Source: Ichthyophthirius multifiliis (lineage: Eukaryota > Ciliophora > Oligohymenophorea > Hymenostomatida). Taken from it: DNA of 64,000 bases. Every line of letters begins with the position of its first letter. Positions within the stretch are counted from its first letter, which is position 1. Shown here piece after piece: positions 1 to 11,256 of the stretch. The notes under the pieces were generated by a model. That model was not told where the DNA came from. It saw only the letters and a program-made list of their open reading frames with translations, and did no database searches. A program made the position numbers and the translations under genes. Location: the NCBI RefSeq assembly GCF_000220395.1, contig NW_004086455.1:50866-114865 (forward strand), given 5' to 3'.

Positions 1-66
1 AATTATATTATTTCACTATAAAAATATATAATATTAAATAAATAAAAACTATATATTATATTTATT

Positions 67-1252
67 TCAATAAATTTAATCATTTTAATTATAAGTTATA
101 TAATCTTCTAAATTTTATTATTCATTATTAATGTTGATTACAAGCATAGATTTTTAATTATAAGCTTAAATATCAACATTTTTCTCAAAAAAATCTTAAT
201 TATTAATAGTATTTAAAATATTATCACTTTAGAATTTGTTATTTTAATTTTTAGAATTAATTTATTAGTTTTTTTCATATTCAATGATATTTTAATTTTA
301 TTTATAAGAATGAATTTTATCATCTTCAAATTATTATTAATGATTAATTTCTTACTCTAATAATTCCATGGAGTTATTTTATTAATAATATTAATAATCC
401 TATAATCTAGTATGACAAATATTAATAATATTCGCCGCAGTCTTAATTTTTTCTTTCTACAAAATATAATTATTCCCTTTGTTTTCATCATCAGAACAAT
501 TATTACTATAAAAAGCATTATTATCATTCTAATAAAACATATTTTAATTATTGAAAAATTAATTTTCCTCATAAAAATAATCAAAAGAATTATTATTTTA
601 ATTCTGTTCTTTTTCATTATTCATTTTATCTACTAATCCTACCATAATTCTTATTTCTTACCTTAACTTTCCATGGTTTGAGTTAATTTATAAATCACAA
701 TAATTTTCATTTTAGTCTGCTATTTAATTTTATTCTTAATTTAGAATATTTTTTTATTTTCCCAAATTTTGTTTATCAAATTTAGTTCTCCTTCGGAATA
801 TTCATCTAAAAAAGTATTTAATTCGGATTCTTTTTTACATATTATTTCTTTATTCTATTTTTTTTAATGGAACTTTGTCTTTAAATGTTAATTCAATTAA
901 CTTTTTGTCGCAAATTTTTTCTAACATTCAGAATAAGGACATAAAAAGTTCACTTAATTACTGTGTTTTATCATATGGTATCTTAAAGCTGCTTTATTTG
1001 TAAAACATTAACCACATTCACCACAACCATAAGGTTATTGTTTAGTATGAGAACGTTAATGGGTCTTAAAATTATCAAGTCTTTTAAAATTTTTAGGACA
1101 ATATGTACATTAATATTAGCGGTAATCATTATGAATTAAAAAATGGCGTTAAAACATAGAATTATATTAAAATTACTTATTACAAATTTAACATATAATA
1201 TTTTGTTTTTCTTTTTATCATGAAGGAATTATAATTTGTTATATTATGACAT
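67..1252 (-). CDS. C2H2 zinc-finger protein with Asn/Gln-rich tail
   Basis: Read with TAA/TAG as Gln, this strand encodes four consecutive C2H2 fingers near the N-terminus: CQIC..FQRHFLIH, CTYCPKNF..HQRSH, CGECGQCF..HMIKH and CPYSEC..HLKTKFH, roughly residues 24-135. They are followed by a Lys-rich linker and a long Asn/Gln/Asp-rich tail ending at TGA 67-69. C2H2 arrays usually bind DNA or RNA, so a nuclear regulatory role is likely. The ATG at 1250-1252 is in frame with the fingers only if one A is added to the short A-run at 1201-1204. A 29-base GTAAG..TTAG segment near 635-663 looks like an intron; with both corrections the gene is exactly 386 codons. The tail may be an acidic or prion-like activation region (inference). 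Confidence in the family is high and in the exact exon structure moderate. Confidence 0.8.
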
Positions 1253-1801
1253 ATTTATATAAAAACAATATTTAATTTTATAATAATATTATATTGAAAT
1301 AATTATTATAATTTATTTATAGATTTTTATAAAAAATAAATATTCTTATGCATTATTTTATATTTTAAATATAAATAAAAAATAATAATTATTAAAATTT
1401 ATAATAATATTAATATATATATATTTATATATATATTTATTTTATATTTATATTTATTTTATATTTATTTTTATATTTATTTTTATATTTATTTTTTTAT
1501 TTATATTTTTGTATTTTATAATTTTTTTTTTTTTAATGCTTAAATGTATTTTAAAACTTTATAATTTTATTTGTAAACACAATAACCTTATATTTTATTT
1601 ATAATTCAATTATGTACTATTTTTTTTAATTTTTGTGTTGTATTTAATTTTAAATGAAATTTTTATAATAGAATTTTTTATTAAGATTTTTATTTAAAAA
1701 TATATCATGTTTAGAAATAAAATAATTTTAATAAAAAAATATCTAAAAAATATCTTAAAAATAATTAAGATATACATTATATTTAGTTTAATTATTATTA
1801 A
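1253..1801. other. AT-rich intergenic region
   Basis: This stretch is almost pure A/T with short ATTTATTTTT-type repeats around 1420-1510. I see no coding signal on either strand. It separates two minus-strand genes and probably holds the promoter of the zinc-finger gene and the 3' end of the TTLL-like gene. Confidence 0.6.
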
Positions 1802-2828
1802 TCATTTTTTATTTAAGTTTTAATAATCATATTCAAACTCACGTGTTTCATCAATATTATTAACTATAAAAAAATAAATATAAAATTATTTTTAATTTAA
1901 TAAATACATTTAGATTATGTATTTTTGAAATTCTATTCTTGATATATTTCATAAAAAATTAATTCGAATTTATTCATTTCATAAGCATTTTACGGCAAAA
2001 GATAATTTTTACTTTTTGGAAAATTAGGAGGGGGAAATATGGGATCTACAGCAATTTTAAACACATTTTCAATCAAAGAAGAAATAATTCTATTTAATAA
2101 AGGACATTTTGTTTCTAAACAAGGGTTAGTATTAACTTCTATAAGCCATGTGTTATAACTTTCGTCTATCATAAAATCTAAACGAAATAACTTATTTTTT
2201 ATTAATTTTTTTAACTTATATTTTTTATACTTCAAAACTAAATTATTTTTTATTAGGCTCTATTTTTCTATAAACTGCTTTTACACAATCAGTAGCTATA
2301 TTCTTTTTTTATTAAAAAAATATATTTCTGTTTTTTAAAAATCCTTCATTTCAATATATGTTTTTTCCATAAAATTATATTTTTAATTATTTCCATTTAT
2401 TTATTATATATATTTAATAAATTCATTAAATGAAAGTTTATTTCCAGTTTCAAATTTTCAAAATTCTTCACCTTTTTTTTAAACAGCATCGTTTGTTAAA
2501 TGTATAAATTAATTTTCCAAATTTTTTAAAGTGAATTACTTAGAACTTGTTCTTATATATACTTCTTAATTCCAATATCCTATGTATTATTTTATTATAT
2601 TTTGTTTGAGAAAAATAAAAAAAATTAATAAATAATATTTTAAATATTTTACCTTAAACGATTCCATTATAAGTAGTAATTAATAGATAACATCTAATAT
2701 CAAATTTTCTTTACTTATAAAGAAAAGGTCTATCAATGTTTTTTATATTATGAATGTTTTAAGTTTGCAATTATAGTGTAATTCTTTAGAAAAAGCAATA
2801 TCTTAAATAAGTTATAAATCAGAAGTTA
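1802..2828 (-). pseudogene. Tubulin-tyrosine-ligase-like (TTLL) gene, 5'-truncated and broken
   Basis: The conserved TTL core is clear: IDRPFLYK.RKFDIR, a YWNQEVYIRTSS block, FIHLTNDAVQKKG, and FELFRLDFMIDE then WLIEVNTNPCLE, which carry ATP- and metal-binding residues. TTLL enzymes ligate Glu, Gly or Tyr to tubulin tails in cilia. Small introns fit well at 2191-2230 (40 bases) and 1864-1907 (44 bases); a further intron splits GIVQ from GYWN. Two lesions stand out. There is an in-frame TGA at 2458-2460 where relatives carry Gly (EEF-stop-KFETGNKLSF), and a one-base deficit in the T-run at 2739-2744. No N-terminal half (substrate-grip motifs) is found upstream; the frame runs into AATA repeats. 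It could be a decayed gene, or a real gene damaged by sequence errors and a large intron; decay is favoured. Confidence 0.75.
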
Positions 2829-2840
2829 CTATAGAAAATA

Positions 2841-2869
2841 AATAAAAATAATAATAAATAAATAAATAA

Positions 2870-2914
<45 letters not shown>

Positions 2915-3100
2915 TTTTGAAGAAATTAAAAAATGAAATTGAATTTTTAAGAATAAATTATGTCTTTAAATTAATAAATAAATAAATAAATAATTTATTT
3001 TTATAGAAAATATTTTAAAATTAAATTTAATTTTTAAGAATAAATTATGTCTTTAAATTAATAAATAAATAAATTATGAAATTTAATTTTTATTTATTTT
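2841..3100. repeat. (AATA)n tract and a 46-bp direct repeat
   Basis: Bases 2841-2909 are an imperfect AAAT/AATA microsatellite. A 46-base unit beginning AATTTTTAAGAATAAATTAT occurs at about 2942-2987 and again at about 3029-3074, each ending in AATA repeats. The array sits where the missing 5' part of the TTLL gene should be. Confidence 0.75.
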
Positions 3101-3584
3101 AAAAATATATATTTAATATTTTAATAATAAAATTATTCAAATTATTATTAATATATGTTTCTCATATTATTATTAATATTTTTTTTTTAATTTATAATTA
3201 TGCAATTATTTAAATATTAATTAATTTACATTAAAATTTTAATTATATTTTTTAAAAATCTATATAGAAAATTATAAAAAAAATTATAAAAAAATTTTAG
3301 TCATATATAATTTTAAATTTTTTTCATAATATTTATAGTATTAACTAATAAAATTTAATTAATAAATAAAAATTTATAAATATGTCTTTTAAATATAATA
3401 TAAATTTTTTATTTTATACTATAACATTTATTAATATATTTTAATAATATTAAATATAGTATATTATAAATAAATTTAAATTAATAAAAAAAATTAAATA
3501 AATAAAAGGAAAATATTAAATTAAAATAATAAAATATTTAAAAAAAATATATATATATAAAAATAAATTTAATATTTTTTTATT
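3100..3584. other. AT-rich gap without visible gene
   Basis: Nearly pure A/T sequence with runs of A and T and short TATATA blocks; no codon pattern is recognisable on either strand. Confidence 0.55.
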
Positions 3585-4386
3585 TCAGAAATATATTTTT
3601 TAAGCTTACTTACTATAATTTTTTTCATTTTCTATTTATTAGAAATAATAATCTTCGATTAAAATTTCGTTTTCTGGTCTGGGATATATGATATTAGGGC
3701 AGAAACTAGGAGGGCTGAATGGAGGAATTCTTTGATTTTTTAATTTATATCTATAAAATGCTACACTTAATACAAATAAACCTAAACATACATTAATTAA
3801 AAAATAAATGAATCCATTTCCATTATTATCTTACAAAGGATTATCTAAATTAGTTTTTACTTAATTTTTATTTTGATTTTCATCAAGAGCTTATTCTTCA
3901 TTTTATTTTTTTTAAGCATTTTGTTCTTAAGTTTTTTCCTTTTCTGTCAGATTCTCTTTTTTATTTTCTGTTTTTACTGTTTCTTTACTTTCTTACGATT
4001 CTTTATTTTTATTTTCTTATTTTTCTTCGTTTGAGCTGCTATTAGTTACATTATTAGCACTTTCTATTTGGATATTATTATTTTTTTCTTTTATTTATTT
4101 TAATTACATTCGACTTTCTATTGAGGATCTTAAACTTCACTATTTTCGTTTTTTGTAAGATTTTCTTATGTTACTTTTACTGTTTCTTTATTTTCAGTAA
4201 TTGATTATTCTTTTTTTTTAATAAAAAAATATTATTTATAAATGTTGCCATTAATATAATTATAAAACCTTTATTTGCTTCACTATTTATTTAAGTTGTC
4301 TCTTTTTATTAACTATTTTCTTAAATTGAAAAACATACAAATAGATTAAATATTAATATGATTTTAAATATATTTTAGAGTTTCAT
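3585..4386 (-). CDS. Type I membrane protein, N-glycosylation-rich ectodomain
   Basis: The ATG at 4384-4386 starts a classic signal peptide (MKLQNIFKIILIFNLFVCFS). A hydrophilic Lys/Glu/Asn-rich ectodomain of about 140 residues with an NVTNSSSN glycosylation cluster follows. Near the C-terminus is one transmembrane helix (GFIYFLINVCLGLFVLSVAF), then a basic stop-transfer RYKLK and a Pro-rich cytoplasmic tail (RIPPFSPPSFCP). The stop is TGA 3585-3587. An intron at 4210-4268 (GTTTTATAAT..AAAAG, 59 bases) fits. The 7-T run at 4081-4087 is one base short for the frame; with that base added the protein is 247 residues (248 codons, exact). I recognise no family. It is probably a surface or endomembrane protein whose short tail binds an adaptor (inference). 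Confidence 0.7.
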
Positions 4387-5203
4387 TTTTAGTTTTTTTG
4401 TTTGTCTTTTTTTATATTATTATTTTAAAAAAATATAATTTATTTTTTTCTTAAATAATTATTAAATTTTTTAGTTTTTTTATTTAATTTTTAAGTTTTA
4501 AAATATAATTAATTTATATAAAATTATTATCTTCAAATGAAATTATTATTTATATTGTATAAAACTTAATACATAATTACATATGAAATAGAAAATGTAA
4601 ACATTCTAGAAATTTTAAAAAGATAAATTATTTTATATTTTTATAAAAATTAATTTTCATATTGTTTTTTATTTTTACATTAATTTTTTTTAAATAAACA
4701 TAATACTTATTCAACTAAAATAAGCCATTATCTAATTTTTTTCATATATTTTTTTGTTAAGTTTTTAATAAAAAAGTTATTGAAAAATTAAAAAAACTAA
4801 TTGAAAATTAATTTATAAATAAATTTTAAATTAATCTAACTTAAAAATACTAAGCATATATTATAATTTATCTTTATCTAAAACAATTTCTCTTCTAGTT
4901 ATTTATTTTGATCTTTAAGAGCATAATTTAAACTATTAAAATTGATATACTAAATATTAGTATTTATATTTTTAATATACTCTAAGTATGATTTAATTAA
5001 ATAAAAAATATTATTAATATATAATACAAACTATATATTTATTTAATTTCTTTTTAAATTCAAATAAGAAAAAATAATAATGTATTGGTTTAAAAATAAA
5101 TAAATTATTTAAAAGCATAAAAATATTAAATATATATGCAAATTTAAAATTTTATAAAAAATAAATAAATAAGAAATTAATAAAAAATATTATTATAAAT
5201 GTA
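4387..5203. other. AT-rich region, possible minus-strand coiled-coil exon
   Basis: Mostly A/T-only sequence. Around 4870-4945 the minus strand can be read as a charged coiled-coil-like peptide (YALKDQNKQLEEKLFQIK), which may be a 3' exon of the gene at 5204-6519; I could not connect it with a convincing splice site. Elsewhere nothing is seen. Confidence 0.35.
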
Positions 5204-6519
5204 TTTATTTCTCCTTATTTTTTTAGCAATTTTTTTGTCATCTCCTAATAAATTTTATTATTAATTTTAATTTTCTTTATAAATTCAAATCTTTTTTTTG
5301 TAATTTTATTTTTTCCCGTGTTTTCTGGATGTTCTTTTTTTATTTTTTCTTTATTATCATCTTTTGTTTTTTTATTGTTTAAATGCAATTATATTCACTA
5401 TCTCTAGAATATAAAAACTCATCAATATTTCTAATAAAAACCCTTAAAATACACAATAGATAAAACTTAAATACCATATACCGTAAAAAAAGAAATATTA
5501 GGATAATGATTTTGCAAATTAATCTAAATATCAGAAAAATATTGGAAGAAACTATAAATCTTCATCATCATTTCATTTGAAGAAACGGTTTTTTTTGTTT
5601 TTTCATATAAATTAATGATTTTATTTTTAATTTAAAAAAAGTATTTCCGAAAATTCCTTTCATAATAATAATTATAGAAAAAATAAAAGAAATTAAATTC
5701 TTTACATATTTAAAGATTTTTTCTAAACATTTTTTTTAAAAATTTAAATTAATAAAAATACGATTTTAATTTCATAAAAACTTTAATTTTTTTTATAAAT
5801 AAAAAATTTCTCTATTTTTTCAAAAAAATTTTCTCCAAAAAAAAAAAAATACAAAATCAAATTTTATTTTTTAATTTTTTTTAACAAAAACTTTCAAGCT
5901 TTTCCATAAATCTTGCAAAACATTTTTTTTCCTTCTAATTTGTACACATTAATCCAAAATTTTACTAACTATAGTTTTATTTTAAAGGGTATTCATCCAT
6001 ATTAGTAAAGAGTAATCTTTATTAAGAATACCAAAAATAGTCTAAAGAGTTATCCCCCCCACCCACCAAAAACAGTATTCTTTATTAATAAAAAATCATT
6101 ACTTAATAATATTTTTGTTCAATTTATAAATCTCTTCTTCCATATATTTTTTACCATTTTTATTCCTTTTCTAATAAAATATTTAATATTTAAAAACTAG
6201 AACTCGTTTGCTTTTTTGTATACCTTTTTATTGATGATAACAGTCATTTATATCTTTGAGGATATTATATTACATTTTTTTGTAAAATTATATCTGCTAT
6301 TGAAGGCAGTCTAGTTAAATTTTCGTCTACTGATGTTATAAAATATATTGTTTCTGATATTTATATAACTCTATATAAAATTATATATATTATTTTAAAT
6401 AGTAATAAAAATTAATTAATATAATTCTATTATTATTTTTTAAATTTTTTTTTTTAATTTAATTGAAAAAAAAAATGACTAGAATAAATTAAAAATGCAT
6501 TATCGTCTGTTTTTTTCAT
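5204..6519 (-). CDS. Unidentified multi-segment membrane protein, frame broken repeatedly
   Basis: Coding-like blocks on the minus strand run from an ATG at 6517-6519 (MKKTDDNAFLIY..) through an LTRLPSIADIILQK segment, a VGGGDNSLDYFWYSQQ segment, GLMCTNQKEKKCF, and hydrophobic helices near 5560-5780 (KNLISFIFSIIIIMKG and similar), to a Lys-rich region near 5200. The blocks lie in different frames, and most switches fall at A/T runs that appear one base short. Introns probably also occur; an AG-ended one near 6350-6480 is plausible. I do not recognise the family. A kelch-like repeat was considered from the GG motif but is not supported by the following residues. The lower end is uncertain and may extend to about 4870. 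It could be one gene or two. Confidence 0.45.
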
Positions 6520-6715
6520 GATTGAGTTTTTTTTAAAAAAAAAGAAAAATAAAAAAACTCTGCTAAAAGAAACATAAATGTATTTTTTTAGTAATCCTTC
6601 TTTATTTTTTTATTATATTTAATATTAAATATTATTATTTTATATAAAATATTTAAAAAATGCAAATTTTATTTATTATAAATATTAACTTTTATTATAC
6701 TCATTATCTTTTTTT

Positions 6716-9517
6716 TCATTCTTTTTTTATATTATTGTCGTTAATTATATACTATTATTAGATTAATTAAGGTTTTTTACTTTAAAAAAGTCTATGATTT
6801 TATTAATACTATTATTTTTAAATAAAATCTTTAATATTTTGTTTGTATTCTTCTCTACTATTATTATAATTATTATTTTTAAAACTCTAATTTATTTTTA
6901 AAGAATTTTTTTCTTAAGTAGTTGAAAAGCGCCCTTTTTCTTCCAAACAAAAGCTATTATTTTGTTTGAATTAGAACTAATATTAATTATCTATATTTTA
7001 TGAATTTAAATGACTTTCGTTTGTTATATTATTTTATATAGGCCTCTATTTAGTATTATTTAATTCTTTATTATAATTATTTTATTATATTTACACTTAA
7101 TTTATACTGAAAGTAGTGTTTTGGTTATAATTTTATTTTTCCTATTACAAATTACGATTATTATTTTAAAAGTTTTAATCTACAAAACGATTTTTATATA
7201 AAGCTTAAATATTTTTGCATTTAAAGTCTGCTGGTTCTTGCTTTTGCTATAAATTTTTTTATTAATTTTTATTACAAATAAATTGATTTTATTTTATTTT
7301 TTCCGTAATTAATGAAAACATTCTGTTTTAATTCTAAAGTTTATAGTTTATCTGATTGTCTTATTATAATAATTTTTATTTTCTTTGTAATATTTTATGT
7401 TATTTAGGCATATTGTTTTAAACATCAGGAACATTTTTAAAACTTTATGATTAATTCTATGGTGAAGAATTGATAAAATTGTCTTAATAATTTTTGTTAA
7501 TATCTAAATTATAATCATTATTTTAATATTAATTTTAAGCTTTACTTTAGTCTTAAATTAAATTAGTTTATGATATTTACAATAGTTTTTTATTTTCTAT
7601 CATATTTATATCAATTTAATTTTAATGATTTTCTAAAAAGTTTAAAATCGATGCTCTTAATTTATGAGTATTTTTATGATTTTATATATTTTCTTTTGGT
7701 TGAATTTCATATGATTTTTATGAGGAAGAATAAATTGTGCTTTTAAACTTTGTTTATTCTTTATAATATTATATAATATTTTGTATTGATAGTTATTATA
7801 TTTTCTCCGCTTCTTCTTATTAATTTAAATTAACTAATGATAGTTTCTTTTTAAAAGACTCAATATCATTTGTAAAGTTTAATTTTTGGTTTATTTATTA
7901 TATTTTATTTTACTCATTCACGATATTCTATATACTATTATTTTACTAATTTTTAAATTAGTTTAAACTTTAATTAATGAATGAGTTCGCTCTTTTGTCT
8001 TCTAATATGCTTTTGCTATTTTTTAATATTTTAATATTTTATGGAAATTAGTAATTATTTTGATTTGTTTGATTATTTTATTATTCTAAGTTTTTTTATA
8101 AATCATAAGATTATACAAATTTTCTTGTTTAATAGTTTAATTTTTTTTTTTCAATTTATTTTGTTTAGTTTTTGTTGCCTTCGCTTTTTCTTTAACAATC
8201 TTATAAAGAATTGCTTTTTTTATTATTTAAATTTTATTATCTTTCTGTCTAAAGACCATCATTATTGTCGTATTTTTATATATTATTTATGTTTGAATTG
8301 ACAATATATTTATCCATACTTTTTTTATGTTGGAATCTGTTTTGAAAATTAGTATTTTTATATTATATTTTTTTACTTTATATTTAAATTTTAAGAGCTA
8401 TTTGGCAGAAAATGACTTTCTTCATCAAATTAAATAGAATTATTACTTTAACTTTTTTTAGATTAAGGTGATTCTATACTTTAATTTTTATATTTTTAAA
8501 TATAAAAAGGTTATTATTAGTTAGGAACATTTGCTTAAGATTCTCTTAAAATAATAGAAGTTTCATTTATATTTAGTTATGAGAAGTATTATAAAGGTGT
8601 TTTTTGTTAATTACTTATTTTTTTTTTCATTCTTAAAGATAACTACTCATCATTATAAAATTGTGATTTTGAGGTTAAAAATTCAATTGCTTTTTAAATA
8701 ATATCGTCGTTTCTGATTTAATTATGGTCACCAGTAACATAAATAATTTTTTTTGGAAACTTTTATATACAGAATATATTTTTAATGTGTTTTAATAAGA
8801 AATAAGGCTATCTTCTTTAGAAACAATGAACATAACGGGAATTTGTTTTATTTTTTCGATTTTTTTTAATACACTAACTTCTAGGATATCGTATCCAATA
8901 TTTTCTTATATTTATTTTCTAATTTTCTCCACTATTAATTTTACTAAAAAATTAGGTAAATTTATTTTTTTATATGCTATTTCCTATATATTTAAATAAG
9001 CACTATCTATAACTAATCCTTTTATGTTTTACGGAAATCTATTTTTTTTAATGTTTATTTATTTTATATTGTTTACTCTTATGAATATAATAAAGCACTT
9101 ACTGCTCCCATAGATCTTCCCCAAAAATAAATATATTTTACATTAAATGCGTCTTTTATGTATTTAACTACTTTATCTATATCTTTTTTTTCAAAATATC
9201 CTAATGACACATATTCACCTTCTGAAAGACCACATCCACTAAAATCAAAACAACAGAATGAAAATTTTTTTTCTATTATTTTTTCTGAATATTTTATTCC
9301 TTCTAATCTTGAACCATTCATTGAATGCAAATATATTATACAATTTTCATTGTTTGATGTTATTTAATAAAAAAATGAACAAAATAACTTATGATTTCTT
9401 AAGTTTTATATTGTAAAATCTATACGTTTGCATTTATTTTTTCCTATTTATATTATTGGTGATCCTTTTTATTTTTTTTGGATTTTTTTATTTTTTTTTA
9501 AAAAAAACCTAAATCAT
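6716..9517 (-). CDS. Alpha/beta hydrolase with long Asn/Gln-rich C-terminal extension
   Basis: The N-terminal third is a serine hydrolase fold: strand CIIYLHSMNGSRLEG, CFDFSGCGLSEG (oxyanion/D region), nucleophile elbow YIYFWGRSMGAVSA (Ser), acidic residue in FIVSKEDSLIS and catalytic His in VTGDHNQIRND. The order Ser-Asp-His matches hydrolases of the ABHD13/ABHD17 depalmitoylase or DLH type; the substrate cannot be told. Two A/T runs (9020-9023 and 8747-8754) are one base short between these motifs. After the His the same frame continues without a stop through about 600 residues rich in Asn, Gln, Lys and Ser to TGA 6716-6718. The first exon is probably ATG 9515-9517 (MIQ), followed by a small intron. 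The tail is open with TGA absent for about 1.9 kb, which argues that it is coding. It may be shed or be a low-complexity interaction region. Confidence 0.75.
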
Positions 9518-10155
9518 ATTATTAGTATAATTATCTTTAAGGACATGAAATAAGTTTCCAAATGTTATTAAATTAATCAAACAAATTCATATATATATAA
9601 ATATTATATATTAATGATTTTAGATTTGAATTTTTTTTTTTTAAATAAAATAAATAAAATATTTTTTGAAAAAAAAGCTGATAAATTTAAAATTCATTTA
9701 AATACTTTATTTTAATAGAGTGTTAGAGAATACTAAATTTTAATAGATGATTAATTATATGAAAAATTAAAAGAAATTAAGTTTATAAACATAACTATAG
9801 AATTACATTACGATTGAAATTAAAATTGAGCCTTTAAGCCTGCATAATTAAATTTCTATGTGATATTAAGATTAATTAATTTGAGAATAAAAAAGCAATA
9901 TTTAAAAATGAAATATACGGATTAAATTATTTTTAAAATAAAGAATTAATATATAATTTTATAAATTAAATAATAAATATATATTATAAAAGAAAAAATT
10001 ATTTAACTATTTCAAATTATAAATATATAATATTACGTATTACATATATTTTATAATAATATAATATAAATATTAATAAAAATTATATATATAAAAAGAA
10101 AAGTAATAAAATACAAAAAAAAAAATATAAAAAGAAATAATATAAATACAAAGAT
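9518..10155. other. Divergent intergenic region with a possible small plus-strand exon
   Basis: This separates the hydrolase (minus) from PEX13 (plus) and must contain both promoters. Between about 9660 and 9815 the plus strand reads as a charged peptide (ADKFKIHLNTLFQQSVREYQ..) ending at TGA; it has coding-like composition but no start or partner exon that I can defend. The rest is A/T-rich. Confidence 0.35.
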
Positions 10156-11056
10156 ATGCCACCTAAACCCTGGGAAGCGAAAGGAAGTAAGTAAAAAAAA
10201 AATTAAAAAAAAAGAGCAATATGAATATTTTATAAAATAAAAAAAACTTATTTTAAAAAAATAAATAGGATAAGCAAACTAAAACTTAAGTTAGATAATA
10301 AATTAAAACAGCATTAATTTACCATAAACTGATAATTTAAATAAAATGCTTACAGATTCAAATTAGATGAATTTGTCAACAAATGACTAAACATAATAAT
10401 AATCATAACAATAAACAGTTTAACAAACATCTCCAACAATGAGTAATTATTCAAATTTTTCTAATTTAGGAGGAAGTCCTTATTCATCAGGATTAGGAAG
10501 TAGTATGTACGGAGGAGGATTCGGTAACAGCAGTATGTATGGAGGTTATGGAAATAGTATGTATGGAGGATATGGTGGTAGTATGTATGGAGGATATGGA
10601 AGATACGGGAGATAAGGAATGGCAGGTCCAAATTAATAAGGAGGTTTTTTGTAGAATAGTATGTAGTATTTAGATAGTTTTGGATTTATGATATAATCTT
10701 TGTGCGAAATTGCAAGAACTTTAGAAATGAACGCTTAAGGTTTATAACATTTTTGGATCTCTGCTATTAATTTACTTTAACGAATTAAAGGATGGGGAAA
10801 TTCTATTTATTAATTTTTTATTAAATGGTTTAAATTTATATTCTTGAAAATAAAGGAAATTTTATATGATAAAGTAAAAATTCTCTTTATGGGAAATAAT
10901 TCTCAAAATGTTAAATTTTAAATGAAAGTTCTTAACACTGCTTTCAGAATTTCTATATGTTTATTTACTTTATCATTAATGCCTTATGCAACAAAACTTG
11001 TTAAATTTGATAATTTTGATGCTACATTTAAATCTATTTAATAAAGTATATCTTGA
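10156..11056 (+). CDS. PEX13: Peroxin-13, peroxisomal docking protein
   Basis: The protein starts MPPKPWEA, the PPKPWE hallmark of PEX13 N-termini. A Gln/Asn stretch and a Gly/Tyr/Met-rich segment with repeated SMYGGYG units follow (roughly residues 75-125). The conserved membrane domain with an amphipathic LDSFGFMIQSLCEIART block and WISAINLLQRIKGW then runs to TGA 11054-11056. PEX13 sits in the peroxisomal membrane with PEX14 and forms the import pore meshwork through its YG-rich segment. One intron, 10187-10268 (GTAAGT..TAG, 82 bases), gives exactly 273 codons; the alternative donor 4 bases later hits a stop. There is no SH3 domain at the C-terminus, unlike fungal and animal PEX13 but as in plants and trypanosomatids in part. 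The assignment is strong. Confidence 0.88.
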
Positions 11057-11256
11057 AATTAAAATTTATTCTTATTTTAGTTATTTTATTAATATTTTTA
11101 TATTTGTTAAATAATAATTAAATTTATATATTTTATTTTCAGTTTTTTTTATTAAATTTTTTTTCTTTATTATATATATATGAAAATTACAAATATTTAT
11201 TTTAGTTCTTTATTTTAATATTTTTTGTTTTATTAATTTTAAAAAATATAATTTAA
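11057..11256. other. Convergent 3' intergenic region
   Basis: Two hundred A/T-rich bases between the stop codons of PEX13 and the centrin gene; no structure beyond T-runs is visible. Confidence 0.6.

Noticed and set aside
621-623. TGA as the end of the zinc-finger protein
   Set aside because: A better frame continues to 67-69 through a 29-base intron or one-base correction, and the continuation has strong coding composition.
412-636. Plus-strand hydrophobic 74-codon ORF opposite the zinc-finger tail
   Set aside because: It is the complement of the Asn/Gln-rich coding tail; its Ile/Phe/Leu richness is what reversed AAT/TAA codons give.
2841-3075. CRISPR-like array
   Set aside because: Only two copies of a 46-base unit with A/T filler, in a eukaryotic genome; a simple local duplication.
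6010-6080. CCCCCCCACCCACC as a telomere or telomere-addition site (C4A2-type)
   Set aside because: There is no tandem CCCCAA repeat, only one C-rich patch that reads as a Gly-rich peptide on the minus strand.
8041-8301. Plus-strand 86-codon hydrophobic ORF
   Set aside because: Mirror image of the N/Q-rich extension of the hydrolase on the minus strand, which is open for about 1.9 kb under table 6.
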